27,562 bases of DNA from Pseudomonadota bacterium (GTDB lineage Bacteria; Pseudomonadota; Gammaproteobacteria; Burkholderiales; SHXO01), in assembly GCA_023430065.1 (NCBI GenBank), contig JAEZCG010000076.1:1-27562 (forward strand), written 5' to 3'. The number at the start of each line of letters is the position of its first letter. Within the stretch, counting starts at the first letter, position 1. The translations under genes and the position numbers were made by a program. The notes beneath the pieces were generated by a model that saw only the letters and a program-made list of their open reading frames with translations, was not told the origin of the DNA and did not search any database. This document shows, piece after piece, positions 7,592 through 15,881 of the stretch.

Positions 7592-8788
7592 CTAGGCGGT
7601 ACCGCGCACGATCGCCTCGATGCGTGCGTGACTCAATCCCAACTCCGCCAGCACTTCGCGCGTGTGCTCGCCCAGCATCGGCGCGTGGCGGCGCAACCGG
7701 TACGGCGTAACACTGAATCGCACCGGGCTGCGCACCGGCCGGTAGGCGCCCTCGCTCGGGTGCTCGGCCTGCTCGAACAGGCCGACGGCGCGCACGTGCG
7801 GGTCGTTCTGGAGATCGTTCAGGTCCATCACCGGCATGCAGGGGATGCTGACGCGGTCGCAGAACTCCACCCACTGCGCCGTGGTGCGCCGGCTCGCCTC
7901 CTCCCCCACCAGTGCGTACAGCACGTCGATGTTCTGCACGCGCTCGGGCAGGGTGCGGAAGCGCGCGTCCTGCAGCAGGTCCTCGCGGCCGATGAACGCG
8001 AAGAAGTCGCGCCAGTTCTGGTTGGAGTACGGCAGGATGCAGGCATGGCCGTCGGCGGTGCGATACGGCCTGCGCTGCGCGCTGAGCAGACGCTGGAAGC
8101 CGATGCGCCCCAGCGGCGGATCGAAGGCACCGCCACCATAGTGCTCGACCAGCAGAAATTCGATCGCGGTCTCGAACATCGGCACCTCGATCGCCTGCCC
8201 GCCCCCGCCGCGGGCACGGTGGAACAGCGCACCGAGAATCGCATTGGCGATGGTCTGCCCGGCGATCTTGTCGCAGATCACGGTGGGGCAGTATTGCGGC
8301 TCGCCGTGCACCGACCCGTACAGCGCCGCGAGCCCGGATCCCGCCTGGATCAGGTCGTCGTAGGCAGCCTTGTCGCCGTAGGGTCCGTCCGCGCCGAAGC
8401 CGTACGCACCGCAGTAGACGATATCCTCGCGCTGCGCGCGCACGGCTTCGTAGTCCAGACGCAGCTTCTTCGCCGCCCGCGGTCGCAGGTTGTGCACGAA
8501 CACGTCGGCCCCGCGGATGAGCAGGTCGAGCGCCTCGCGGGCTTCGGGCCGCTTCAGGTCGAGCACGATACCGCGCTTGTTGCGATGCAGATTCAGGAAC
8601 GACCCGGACATGCCTGCGTGCCGCAGCGGGCGGTAGCCGCGGAAACTGTCGCCCTCGGGGCTCTCGACCTTGATCACGTCCGCGCCCATGTCGGCGAGGA
8701 TGTGGGTGGCATACGGACCCATGATCACCGAGGTCAGGTCGATCACGCGGATGCCGCCGAGGGGTCCGCCGCCGGACTGCATGCTCAT
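7592..8788 (-). CDS. Class III (CaiB/BaiF) CoA-transferase
   Basis: The 398-residue product is a family III CoA-transferase, which moves CoA between carboxylic acids through an aspartyl-CoA thioester. The N-terminal IRVIDLTSVIMGPYAT, the DVIKVESPEGD segment and VFVHNLRP near 96 are typical. The catalytic Asp should be Asp144 within the GPY...AAYDDLIQAGSG motif. Length is normal for the family. The ATG lies 4 bases after the stop of the upstream acyl-CoA dehydrogenase, so the two are very likely one transcript: the transferase activates an acid and the dehydrogenase introduces a double bond. A second ATG two codons in is an alternative start. The substrate is not evident. Confidence 0.93.
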   Translation of the reverse strand: MSMQSGGGPLGGIRVIDLTSVIMGPYATHILADMGADVIKVESPEGDSFRGYRPLRHAGMSGSFLNLHRNKRGIVLDLKRPEAREALDLLIRGADVFVHNLRPRAAKKLRLDYEAVRAQREDIVYCGAYGFGADGPYGDKAAYDDLIQAGSGLAALYGSVHGEPQYCPTVICDKIAGQTIANAILGALFHRARGGGGQAIEVPMFETAIEFLLVEHYGGGAFDPPLGRIGFQRLLSAQRRPYRTADGHACILPYSNQNWRDFFAFIGREDLLQDARFRTLPERVQNIDVLYALVGEEASRRTTAQWVEFCDRVSIPCMPVMDLNDLQNDPHVRAVGLFEQAEHPSEGAYRPVRSPVRFSVTPYRLRRHAPMLGEHTREVLAELGLSHARIEAIVRGTA

Positions 8789-8792
8789 CGCT

Positions 8793-9950
8793 TCAATAGG
8801 ACTTCGGCAGGCCCAGCACCTTCTCGGCGATGAAGCACTTGATCAGCTCCGGGCTGACCGGTGCCAGGCGATTGATCAGCACCTCGCGCAGATAGCGCTC
8901 GACGTGGTATTCCTTCGCATACCCGTAGCCGCCGTGCGTCATCACCGCCCGCGTGCAGGCGTTGAAACCCGCCTCGCCCGCCAGGAACTTGGCGGCGTTG
9001 GCCTGCGCTGCGCACGGCTCGCCGCGGTCGTACCGCTCCGCCGCGTGCATCACCATCAGGTCGGCCGCGCTCAGCTCCATCCAGCTCTCGGCCAGCGGGT
9101 GCTGCACCGCCTGATTCATGCCGATCGGGCGCCCGAACACCTCTCGCTCCTTGGCGTAGCGCGCGGCACGGTTCAGTGCGGCCATACCCAGGCCGACCGC
9201 CTCGGCCGCGATCAGGATGCGTTCGGGATTGAACCCTTGCAGGATGCAGCGGAAACCGGCGCCCTCCTCGCCGATGCGGTCCTCGACCGGCACCTCCAGC
9301 TCGTCGATGAACAGCTGGTTCGAATCGATGCACTTGCGGCCCATCTTGTCGATCACGCGTGCCTCGACACGGGCACGATCGAGTGTGGTGAAGAACAGCG
9401 TGAGTCCCTCGGTCGGCGCCGCGCACCGCTCGCGCGGCGTGGTGCGCGCCAGAAGCATGATGCGCTCGGCACGCTGGGCGAGTGTGGTCCACACCTTGCG
9501 CCCCGACACCACGTAGCGGTCGCCGCGGCGCTCGGCCCGGGTCGAGATGCTGGTGGTGTCGAGCCCGGCATCGGGCTCGGTCACGGCGAAGGCCATGACG
9601 TGCTCTCCGCGGATCATCGGCGGCAGCATGCGCGCCTGTTGCGCGGGAGTGCCGAACTTCACCACCGGCGCCAGTCCCCACACGTAGTGATGCACGCACG
9701 ACGCGCCGCTCATGCCGGCGCCGGACTCCGCCACCGCCCGCATCATCACCGCCGCTTCACTCACGCCCAGGCCGGCGCCGCCGTGCGCCTGAGGCATGGC
9801 GATGCCCAGCCAGCCCCCTTCGGCCATTGCATCCTTGAAGTCCTGCGGATACTCGCCGCTTCGGTCGTGCGCCAGCCAATAATCGTCATCGAAGCGCGCA
9901 CAGATCTTCAGTACGGCATCGCGGATCTCGTCTCGTGAAGGGGTCGACAT
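8793..9950 (-). CDS. Acyl-CoA dehydrogenase-family flavoprotein
   Basis: The 385-residue product shows the acyl-CoA dehydrogenase order: helical N-domain, AVTEPDAGLDTTSISTRAE in the FAD/substrate beta domain, FGRPIGMNQAVQHPLAE, and THGGYGYAKEYHVERYLREV near the C-terminus. It should oxidise an acyl-CoA at the alpha-beta bond and pass electrons to ETF. The usual IYEGT segment that carries the catalytic Glu in medium-chain enzymes is replaced by NRLAPVSPELI, so the base must lie elsewhere or the reaction differs. It is the first gene of a two-gene unit with the CoA-transferase. GGTGA is the only ribosome-site-like stretch before the ATG. Confidence 0.93.
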   Translation of the reverse strand: MSTPSRDEIRDAVLKICARFDDDYWLAHDRSGEYPQDFKDAMAEGGWLGIAMPQAHGGAGLGVSEAAVMMRAVAESGAGMSGASCVHHYVWGLAPVVKFGTPAQQARMLPPMIRGEHVMAFAVTEPDAGLDTTSISTRAERRGDRYVVSGRKVWTTLAQRAERIMLLARTTPRERCAAPTEGLTLFFTTLDRARVEARVIDKMGRKCIDSNQLFIDELEVPVEDRIGEEGAGFRCILQGFNPERILIAAEAVGLGMAALNRAARYAKEREVFGRPIGMNQAVQHPLAESWMELSAADLMVMHAAERYDRGEPCAAQANAAKFLAGEAGFNACTRAVMTHGGYGYAKEYHVERYLREVLINRLAPVSPELIKCFIAEKVLGLPKSY

Positions 9951-10016
9951 GTCACCGAATCGTCCAGGGGCGGCTGCATCCTAGCAGACTCGCCGCGCCC
10001 GCTCGCCCGGGTGCCC

Positions 10017-10022
10017 TAAAGT
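10017..10022 (+). promoter_or_regulatory. Possible -10 element upstream of the small ORF
   Basis: TAAAGT within CTAAAGTC lies about 95 bases before the small gene, in the 167-bp divergent gap. The same eight bases recur before the APH-kinase gene at 12100-12107. No convincing -35 is seen. Very tentative. Confidence 0.2.
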
Positions 10023-10117
10023 CCCTCGATCGTGTGCCGCTATGTCCCTCACTGCGGCGACGACGCAGACGTCGGAGACCGGGAATGCTGGCGGGCACGG
10101 GACAGGAGTGTCGGGTG

Positions 10118-10330
10118 ATGATCAAGTACCGGTTCAAGATCCGGACGCGTGGCGGCATGGTGGTCGACCACCTCACGATCCCCGGTCGCGACCAGCAGGA
10201 AGCCGAGCGCAAGCTGCAGCAGATCTACCGCCATTGTGAAATCCTCGAGGCGCGGCCCATGCACCATGGCGCGCGCGAAGACGCGGTGGACGTCGAGGGC
10301 ATCCTGTCGCTGATTTCGCGACAGCGCTGA
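10118..10330 (+). CDS. Small basic protein (70 residues), unknown function
   Basis: This short frame encodes a 70-residue protein beginning MIKYRFKIRTRGGMVVDHLT and containing a predicted amphipathic helix (QEAERKLQQIYRHCEIL). The first half looks like a small beta sheet (KYRFKIRTRGGMVVDHLTIP), so a compact beta-alpha fold is likely. AGGAG lies nine bases before the ATG; GTG one codon upstream is the alternative. It has no signal peptide. I believe similar small proteins occur in betaproteobacteria, but that is memory rather than a search result. It stands alone, divergent from the acyl-CoA dehydrogenase and convergent with glycerol kinase. Codon use resembles its neighbours, which supports a real gene. 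Confidence 0.65.
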   Translation: MIKYRFKIRTRGGMVVDHLTIPGRDQQEAERKLQQIYRHCEILEARPMHHGAREDAVDVEGILSLISRQR

Positions 10331-10361
10331 ACGCACCCCGCCCGCCCCCGGTTCCCGACCG

Positions 10362-10393
10362 AGGCTGCCTCTACAGATCGCGGCAGGCAGCCT
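10362..10393. terminator. Hairpin between convergent genes
   Basis: AGGCTGCCT (10362-10370) and AGGCAGCCT (10385-10393) form a perfect nine-pair stem with a 14-base loop, 31 bases after the small ORF and upstream of the glpK 3' end. There is no clear T-run, so any terminator function would be Rho-assisted or bidirectional. Confidence 0.35.
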
Positions 10394-10459
10394 GTCCCTT
10401 GCCCTACCGACAGCCCTAGCCCCGGCGAGCCCGCTTCCGGAGTCCGCTCCGCAATGCGT

Positions 10460-10473
10460 CGCACGTACGTGCG
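10460..10473. repeat. Perfect 14-bp palindrome
   Basis: CGCACGTACGTGCG is a perfect dyad in the gap downstream of the convergent small ORF and glpK. It could be a protein-binding site or chance in GC-rich DNA. No gene is close enough in the right orientation to assign it as an operator. Confidence 0.2.
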
Positions 10474-10549
10474 CCTCGACGGCGGGGCGTATCGGCATGC
10501 ACCCTGCGCCTGGCCAAAGGCAGACTCCCGATGTGCGCCCGATCGTGCC

Positions 10550-12049
10550 TCACGTCCGGTCGCCCGCCGCCCAGTTCTTTGCACGATCCAGGGCACGCGA
10601 CCAGCCGGTCAGGAGCGCCTCGCGCCGGTCGGTGCTCATCGCCGGCTCGAACGTGCGCTCCGCGACCCAGTGATCATCGAGCGCCTCGTCTCCGGCCCAC
10701 ACGCCCACGCCCAGTCCCGCCAGGCCCGCAGCGCCCAGCGCCGTGGATTCGAGCACGCGCGGGCGCACGACCGGCACGCCCAGCACGTCGGCCTGGAACT
10801 GCATGAGCAGGTCGTTGCGTGCCGCCCCGCCGTCCACCCGCAGCTCGCGCAGCGCGATGCCCGAATCGGCATGCATGGCATGCAGGATGTCCGCGTTCTG
10901 ATAGGCGATCGCTTCGAGCGTCGCTCGTGCGATGTGCGCTGCGCTGGACCCGCGGGTGAGGCCGGAGATGCTGCCGCGGGCGTAGGCATCCCAATGCGGT
11001 GCGCCCAGGCCGGTGAACGCCGGCACGACGTAGACGCCGCCGTTGTCCGGTACCGACGAAGCGAGCGCTTCGACGTCCTCCGCACTGCGAATGATGCCCA
11101 GTCCGTCGCGCAGCCACTGCACCGCGGCGCCGGCGACGAATACGCTGCCTTCCAGCACGTACTCCCGTGCACCAGCCCGGCTCCAGGCCACGCTGGTGAG
11201 CAGCCGATTGCGCGAGGATACCGCGCGTGCGCCGGTGTGCATGAGCATGAAGCAGCCGGTGCCGTAGGTATTCTTGACCATGCCCGGACGCGTGCAGCGC
11301 TGGCCGAACAGCGCCGCCTGCTGGTCGCCTGCGATGCCGGCAATGGGAAGCGGCGCATCCAGGAACGCCTGTGCGGCGTGGGCGACGACACCGCTCGAGG
11401 TCACCACGCGCGGCATCATGGAGCGCGGAATGCGCAGGTGGCCGAGCAGATCGTCGTCCCAGTCGCCTTGCGCGAGGCCGTACAGCAACGTGCGCGACGC
11501 GTTGGTCGCATCGGTCAGGTGCGCAGCGCCGCCAGTCAGATTCCAGATGAGCCAGCTGTCGACCGTGCCGAAGGCGAGGTCGCCCGCCTCGGCGCGCGCG
11601 CGCGCACCGGGCACGTTGTCGAGTATCCAGCGAATCTTGGTGCCTGAAAAGTAAGGATCGAGCAGCAAACCGCTGCGCGCGCTGAACAGCGGCTCCAGCC
11701 CCTGCTCGCGCAACGCGTCGCACAACACCGCGCCACGGCGGTCCTGCCAGACGATCGCCGGATAAACCGGCTGTCCGGTGGCGCGTTCCCACACCAGCGT
11801 GGTCTCGCGCTGGTTCGCGATGCCGATCGCCGCCACCTGGTCCGCGCGCACGCCCGCGCGGGCGAGCGCTTCGCGTGCCACCTGCAGCTGCGACTGGAAG
11901 ATTTCCTCGGGGTCCTGCTCCACCCATCCTGGGCGGGGGTAGTGCTGGCGTGTCTCGCGCTGAGCCAGGCCGACCGTTCGGCCGTGTTCGTCGAACAGCA
12001 GCGCGCGAGAACTGGTGGTTCCCTGGTCGAGGGCGAGGAGAGTGCGCAT
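10550..12049 (-). CDS. glpK: Glycerol kinase
   Basis: The 499-residue FGGY-family kinase phosphorylates glycerol to sn-glycerol 3-phosphate in the cytosol. It begins [20 protein letters not shown] with the ATP-binding loop. It has WVEQDPEEI and [24 protein letters not shown] and [12 protein letters not shown], then GLGAPHWD and [17 protein letters not shown]. All are standard for GlpK and the length is normal. The frame stays open upstream to 12952; the chosen ATG is the one aligning with known N-termini, although its ribosome site is weak. No glpF, glpD or glpR is adjacent, so it is an orphan here. It is divergent from the APH-kinase gene over a 129-bp gap. Confidence 0.96.
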   Translation of the reverse strand: MRTLLALDQGTTSSRALLFDEHGRTVGLAQRETRQHYPRPGWVEQDPEEIFQSQLQVAREALARAGVRADQVAAIGIANQRETTLVWERATGQPVYPAIVWQDRRGAVLCDALREQGLEPLFSARSGLLLDPYFSGTKIRWILDNVPGARARAEAGDLAFGTVDSWLIWNLTGGAAHLTDATNASRTLLYGLAQGDWDDDLLGHLRIPRSMMPRVVTSSGVVAHAAQAFLDAPLPIAGIAGDQQAALFGQRCTRPGMVKNTYGTGCFMLMHTGARAVSSRNRLLTSVAWSRAGAREYVLEGSVFVAGAAVQWLRDGLGIIRSAEDVEALASSVPDNGGVYVVPAFTGLGAPHWDAYARGSISGLTRGSSAAHIARATLEAIAYQNADILHAMHADSGIALRELRVDGGAARNDLLMQFQADVLGVPVVRPRVLESTALGAAGLAGLGVGVWAGDEALDDHWVAERTFEPAMSTDRREALLTGWSRALDRAKNWAAGDRT

Positions 12050-12097
12050 GCGTGGTACCGAATGGAATCGAATGCCGGAGTTCTGCGGCAGACGTTG

Positions 12098-12106
12098 TGC
12101 TAAAGT
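12098..12106 (+). promoter_or_regulatory. Candidate extended -10 promoter for the kinase-enolase operon
   Basis: TGCTAAAGT combines a TG extension with a -10-like TAAAGT in the gap between glpK and the APH-kinase gene. It lies about 72 bases before the start codon. No good -35 is present, as is common with extended -10 promoters. Assigned by eye. Confidence 0.3.
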
Positions 12107-12178
12107 CGACGGCGGCCGCGGCGAGATGTCCCGCATGCGGCCACACACCCCACTATACCCCGCCTTTTTTCTGCGCAG

Positions 12179-13210
12179 ATGCCGCCGGACCCCGCTGCCG
12201 CCTCGGATTTCCTGACGGCACTGCAACGCATGGGACTGTGCGCGCCCGGGGAGCATCCGCAGATCGAGCCCCTGGCCGGGGGTGTCTCCTCCGACATCGT
12301 GCGCGCCGACCTGCGCCGCGGCCCCGTATGCATCAAGCGCGCGCTGCCCAAGCTCAAGGTGCAGGCAGACTGGCAGGCGCCGGTGGAGCGCAGCCGCTGG
12401 GAAGTGGAGTGGATGCGAACCGCTGCGCGGGTGGCACCCGAGGCCGTGCCGGAAGTGCTCGGCGAAGACGGGGAACTGGGCATGTTCGCCATGGCGTTCC
12501 TCGACGAAGCCACGCACCCGGTGTGGAAGGCGCAGCTGCGCGACGGCCACATCGACCCGGTCTTCGCGGCGGAAGTGGGAAGGCGGGTGGCGCGCATCCA
12601 CGCGGCGACCGCGCACGATCCGCAGGTGCGAACGCGCTTCGACACCGACCACATCTTCTTCCCGATCAGGCTCGAGCCCTACCTGATCGCCACGGCCCAC
12701 GCCCATCCGGATCTGGCAGGGGCGCTCGAGCGCATCGCCCGCGATACCGGCGCGCGCCATCTGACGCTGGTCCACGGCGACGTGAGTCCGAAGAACATCC
12801 TGTGCGGCCCGCATGGCCCGGTATTCCTCGATGCGGAATGCGCCTGGTTCGGCGACCCGGCCTTCGACGCGGGGTTCTGCCTGAACCACATGCTGTTGAA
12901 GTGCCTGTGGCGGCCGCAGTGGACGGCGCGCTATCTCGCCTGCTTCGAGCACCTGGGCACCGGCTACCTGGAGGGCGTCGTCTGGGAACCGCGCGCAGAG
13001 CTCGAGGCGCGTATCGCCCGCCTGGTGCCGGGGCTATTCCTCGCCCGCGTGGACGGGAAATCTCCGGTCGAGTACGTCACGCACGACTGGCAGCGCGAGG
13101 CCGTGCGCCGCATCGCCCGCCGCTTCCTGCTGCAGCCCGTGCGCACGCTTGCACCCATTGCGCGCGCCTGGCGCGAAGACAGCGCCGATTGGCCGCAATC
13201 CCCCCAGTAA
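12179..13210 (+). CDS. APH-fold small-molecule kinase (aminoglycoside phosphotransferase family)
   Basis: The 343-residue product has the APH/choline-kinase fold. Lys53 in VCIKRAL is the probable nucleotide-binding lysine. [10 protein letters not shown] at 199-208 gives the catalytic Asp201 and Asn206. Asp218 in [15 protein letters not shown] is the metal ligand. Family members phosphorylate hydroxyls of antibiotics, choline, methylthioribose, homoserine or sugars. Methylthioribose-kinase-like branches resemble it most, but nothing here proves a substrate, and there is no reason to call it a resistance gene. Only 19 bases separate it from the divergent enolase, so the two probably act in sequence on a phosphorylated metabolite. 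No strong ribosome site precedes the ATG. Confidence 0.85.
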   Translation: MPPDPAAASDFLTALQRMGLCAPGEHPQIEPLAGGVSSDIVRADLRRGPVCIKRALPKLKVQADWQAPVERSRWEVEWMRTAARVAPEAVPEVLGEDGELGMFAMAFLDEATHPVWKAQLRDGHIDPVFAAEVGRRVARIHAATAHDPQVRTRFDTDHIFFPIRLEPYLIATAHAHPDLAGALERIARDTGARHLTLVHGDVSPKNILCGPHGPVFLDAECAWFGDPAFDAGFCLNHMLLKCLWRPQWTARYLACFEHLGTGYLEGVVWEPRAELEARIARLVPGLFLARVDGKSPVEYVTHDWQREAVRRIARRFLLQPVRTLAPIARAWREDSADWPQSPQ

Positions 13211-13229
13211 CGCATCGATTCGATTCGCC

Positions 13230-14534
13230 ATGCCCGACACCTCCATTGCCAAAGTCATCGCCCGCCGCGTCTGGGATTCGCGCGGCCGTCCAACGGTGGA
13301 GGCCGACGTGCACGTCGCCTGCGGTGCGGTCGGACGGGCGATCGCCCCCGCCGGCGCCTCGCGCGGCTCGCGCGAGGCGATCGACCTGCGCGACGGCGGC
13401 GAACGCCTCGGCGGCATGGACGTGAGCCGTGCGGTCGCGCACGTCAACGGCGAGATCGCGCAGCGGCTCGGCGGCATGGACGTCACCCGCCAACTGGAGA
13501 TCGACCAGGCGCTCGGGGCGCTGGACGGCACCGGCAACAAGGCGCGGCTGGGCGGCAACGCCACCGTCGCGGTGTCCATGGCCTGCCTGCACGCCGCGGC
13601 GCAGACCGCCGGCGAGCCGCTGTGGCGCTATCTGGCGCAGGACCGGCCGGTGCGCCTGCCGCTGCCCGAGATCCAGATCTTCGGCGGTGGCGCGCACGCC
13701 GGGCGGCGCATCGACATCCAGGATCTGATGGTGATGGCGCTGTCGGCGTCGAGCTTCGACGAGGCCCTGGCGATGACGGCAGAGGTCTACCGGGCCGCCG
13801 GCAGCCTGATGGCGGAGCGCGGCCTGCTGCAGGGCGTGGCCGACGAGGGCGGCTTCTGGCCGGCGTTCTCGAGCAACGAGGAAGCCCTGGAGATGCTCGT
13901 GCGCGCCATCGAGCGCGCCGGCTACCGGCCCGGTGAACAAGTCGGCATCTCGCTCGACATCGCCGCCTCGGAGTTCGGGCGCCAGGGGCGCTACCGGCTG
14001 GCGCTGGAGGAGCGCGAACTCGACAGCGTGGAGATGGCCGGTCTACTGATCGATTGGTGCCGGCGCTTCCCCATCGTCTCCATCGAGGACCCTCTGGCCG
14101 AGGACGATACCCCCGGCATGGCCCTGTTCACCGCCGCGGTCGGCGACACGGTGCAGATCATCGGCGACGACTATCTCGTCACCAATGCCTCTCTCGTGCG
14201 CGAGGCGGCGCGCGAGGCCGCCTGCAACGCGGTCCTGATCAAGCCGAACCAGGCCGGCAGCATGACCGAGACGCTGGCCGCGCTGACTGCGGGCAGAAAC
14301 GCCCAGTTCGGCACCATCGTCTCGGCCCGTTCGGGAGAAACGGAGGACGTCACCATCGTCCACCTGGCGGTGGGATGGGACGCGGGCCAGCTCAAGGTCG
14401 GATCGTTTTCCCGCTCCGAGCGCATGGCCAAGTGGAACGAGGCATTGCGCATCGAGGAGGCGCTCGGCGCGCAGGCGCGCTTCGCCGGCCGCGATGCGCT
14501 CGCACGCAATCCCGCCCGCCGCTCCTCGACATGA
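13230..14534 (+). CDS. Divergent enolase-family protein (enolase paralogue)
   Basis: The 434-residue protein aligns along its length with enolase, which interconverts 2-phosphoglycerate and phosphoenolpyruvate. Retained by comparison with yeast enolase: loop serine Ser44 (S39), His156 (H159), Glu206 (E211), metal ligands Asp243, Glu286 and Asp313, Lys338 (K345) and Lys389 (K396). Changed: the VSHRSGETED motif reads VSARSGETED, so Ala366 replaces His373; Asp165 stands for Glu168; SGASTG reads AGASRG; and the INGG(S/K)HA region reads FGGGAHAG. The metal site and general-base lysine are intact while the substrate pocket is remodelled, which predicts a related dehydration or elimination on a different phosphorylated acid. 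The stop overlaps the next start as ATGA. Confidence 0.88.
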   Translation: MPDTSIAKVIARRVWDSRGRPTVEADVHVACGAVGRAIAPAGASRGSREAIDLRDGGERLGGMDVSRAVAHVNGEIAQRLGGMDVTRQLEIDQALGALDGTGNKARLGGNATVAVSMACLHAAAQTAGEPLWRYLAQDRPVRLPLPEIQIFGGGAHAGRRIDIQDLMVMALSASSFDEALAMTAEVYRAAGSLMAERGLLQGVADEGGFWPAFSSNEEALEMLVRAIERAGYRPGEQVGISLDIAASEFGRQGRYRLALEERELDSVEMAGLLIDWCRRFPIVSIEDPLAEDDTPGMALFTAAVGDTVQIIGDDYLVTNASLVREAAREAACNAVLIKPNQAGSMTETLAALTAGRNAQFGTIVSARSGETEDVTIVHLAVGWDAGQLKVGSFSRSERMAKWNEALRIEEALGAQARFAGRDALARNPARRSST

Positions 14535-15412
14535 CGCATCCCCAGCACGCGCACCCGATGCGCGGAATGCTGCTGATCATGCTGGCGGTGTTCATGTTCT
14601 CGTCGATGGATACGCTGGCCAAGCACATGCTCAAGCGCGAGGCCTATCCGATTTCGCCGCTAATCTTCGCGCGCTACGGCGTGCACCTGCTGTTCATGCT
14701 TGCCCTGCTCGCGCCGCGCATGGGACTGGACCTGGTGCGCACGCGGCATCCCGGCCTGCAAGTGCTGCGCGGCCTGCTGCTGGTGGGAAGCACGGGATTG
14801 TTCTACCTCTCGCTCATCTATCTGCCGCTGGCGGAAGCGGCGGCCATCAGCTTCGTCGGCCCGGTGCTGGTCGCCGCGCTGTCGGGCCCGCTGCTGCGCG
14901 AGCGCATCGGGCGCCGGCAGTGGGCGGCCATCGGCCTCGGCTTCGTCGGCGTGCTGATCATCGTGCGCCCGGGCGGCGGCGTGTTCACCTGGCACGCGGT
15001 GTTTCCGCTCGTCTGCGCGCTGCTGTTCGCGCTCTATCAGGTGCTCACGCGCAAGCTCGCCGGACGCGAGAACGCCCTGACCACGCTGTTCTTCACCGCG
15101 TTGGTGGGGGCGCTGCTCACTGCACTGCCCCTGCCCCTCACCTGGCAGACACCCACGCCGGTGCAACTGGCGTTCATGATCGGCATCGGCGTGCTGGGCG
15201 GGACCGGCCACTTCCTGCTCATCCGCGCGGTCGAGGCCGCCTCACCCGCCGCGCTCGCGCCATTCATCTACACGCAGTTGCTCTGGTCGACGCTGCTCGC
15301 GTATGCGGTCTTCGACGAGTTCCCGGATTCCGGCTCGCTGCTCGGCATGGCGGTGATCGTGCTGGGCGGCCTCATGGCCGTGAACTGGGAGCAGATCCGG
15401 CGCAGCAAGTAG
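14531..15412 (+). CDS. EamA/DMT-superfamily transporter, coupled to the enolase-like gene
   Basis: This 293-residue inner-membrane protein has two EamA repeats and about ten hydrophobic segments, opening with MRGMLLIMLAVFMFSSMDTL. The second repeat starts near residue 150 (GVFTWHAVFPLVCALLFALY). The start ATG shares ATGA with the enolase-like stop, which implies translational coupling and a shared role. It is only distantly similar to the EamA gene at 2430-3356 and is not an obvious recent duplicate. It may export the product of the kinase/enolase steps or import their substrate. The stop lies 16 bases before the thioesterase. Confidence 0.92.
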   Translation: MTHPQHAHPMRGMLLIMLAVFMFSSMDTLAKHMLKREAYPISPLIFARYGVHLLFMLALLAPRMGLDLVRTRHPGLQVLRGLLLVGSTGLFYLSLIYLPLAEAAAISFVGPVLVAALSGPLLRERIGRRQWAAIGLGFVGVLIIVRPGGGVFTWHAVFPLVCALLFALYQVLTRKLAGRENALTTLFFTALVGALLTALPLPLTWQTPTPVQLAFMIGIGVLGGTGHFLLIRAVEAASPAALAPFIYTQLLWSTLLAYAVFDEFPDSGSLLGMAVIVLGGLMAVNWEQIRRSK

Positions 15413-15428
15413 AATCCGAGCCTTCCCG

Positions 15429-15881
15429 ATGCACTCGGCCATGTCCAAACCAGAGCCCGAAGGGCGCGAACGCTACCTGCACTTCCAGCGCATCCCCACG
15501 CGCTGGATGGACAACGACGTGTACGGACACGTGAACAACGTCGTCTATTACTCGTTCTTCGATACCGTGGTGAACCAGTACCTGATCGAGCAGGACGTGC
15601 TCGACATCGACACCAGCGCGACCATCGGCCTGGTGGTGGAGACGGGCTGCCAGTACTTCTCGTCGGTGATCTTTCCGGACGTGGTCACGGGTGCGTTGCG
15701 CGTCGCCCGGCTGGGCAACAGCAGCGTGCGCTACGAGGTCGGCATCTTTCGCAACGACGATCCGATGACGGCAGCCAAGGGCCATTTCATCCACGTATAC
15801 GTGGATCGCGCCACGCGCCGCCCGGCGCCGCTGCCCGCACCGCTACGCCAGGCGCTCGAGCGCCTTGTTCCAGCCGCCTGA
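15429..15881 (+). CDS. Hotdog-fold acyl-CoA thioesterase (4-hydroxybenzoyl-CoA thioesterase-like)
   Basis: The 150-residue product has the hotdog thioesterase motif [22 protein letters not shown], with Asp28/Asp30 and GHVNN at 33-37. This places it with the YbgC/FadM/4-hydroxybenzoyl-CoA thioesterase group that hydrolyses acyl-CoAs in the cytosol. Length is typical. An ATG four codons in (15441) is an alternative start; neither has a strong ribosome site. It follows the EamA gene by 16 bases and is probably in the same transcript, though its chemistry does not obviously join the kinase/enolase pair. The last 39 bases overlap the end of the opposite-strand GGDEF/EAL gene. Confidence 0.9.
   Translation: MHSAMSKPEPEGRERYLHFQRIPTRWMDNDVYGHVNNVVYYSFFDTVVNQYLIEQDVLDIDTSATIGLVVETGCQYFSSVIFPDVVTGALRVARLGNSSVRYEVGIFRNDDPMTAAKGHFIHVYVDRATRRPAPLPAPLRQALERLVPAA

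Noticed and set aside
12179..13210. Antibiotic resistance (aminoglycoside phosphotransferase) reading of the APH-fold gene
   Set aside because: The fold is shared by many metabolic kinases, the gene sits in a metabolic operon, and no specific resistance-family signature was seen.
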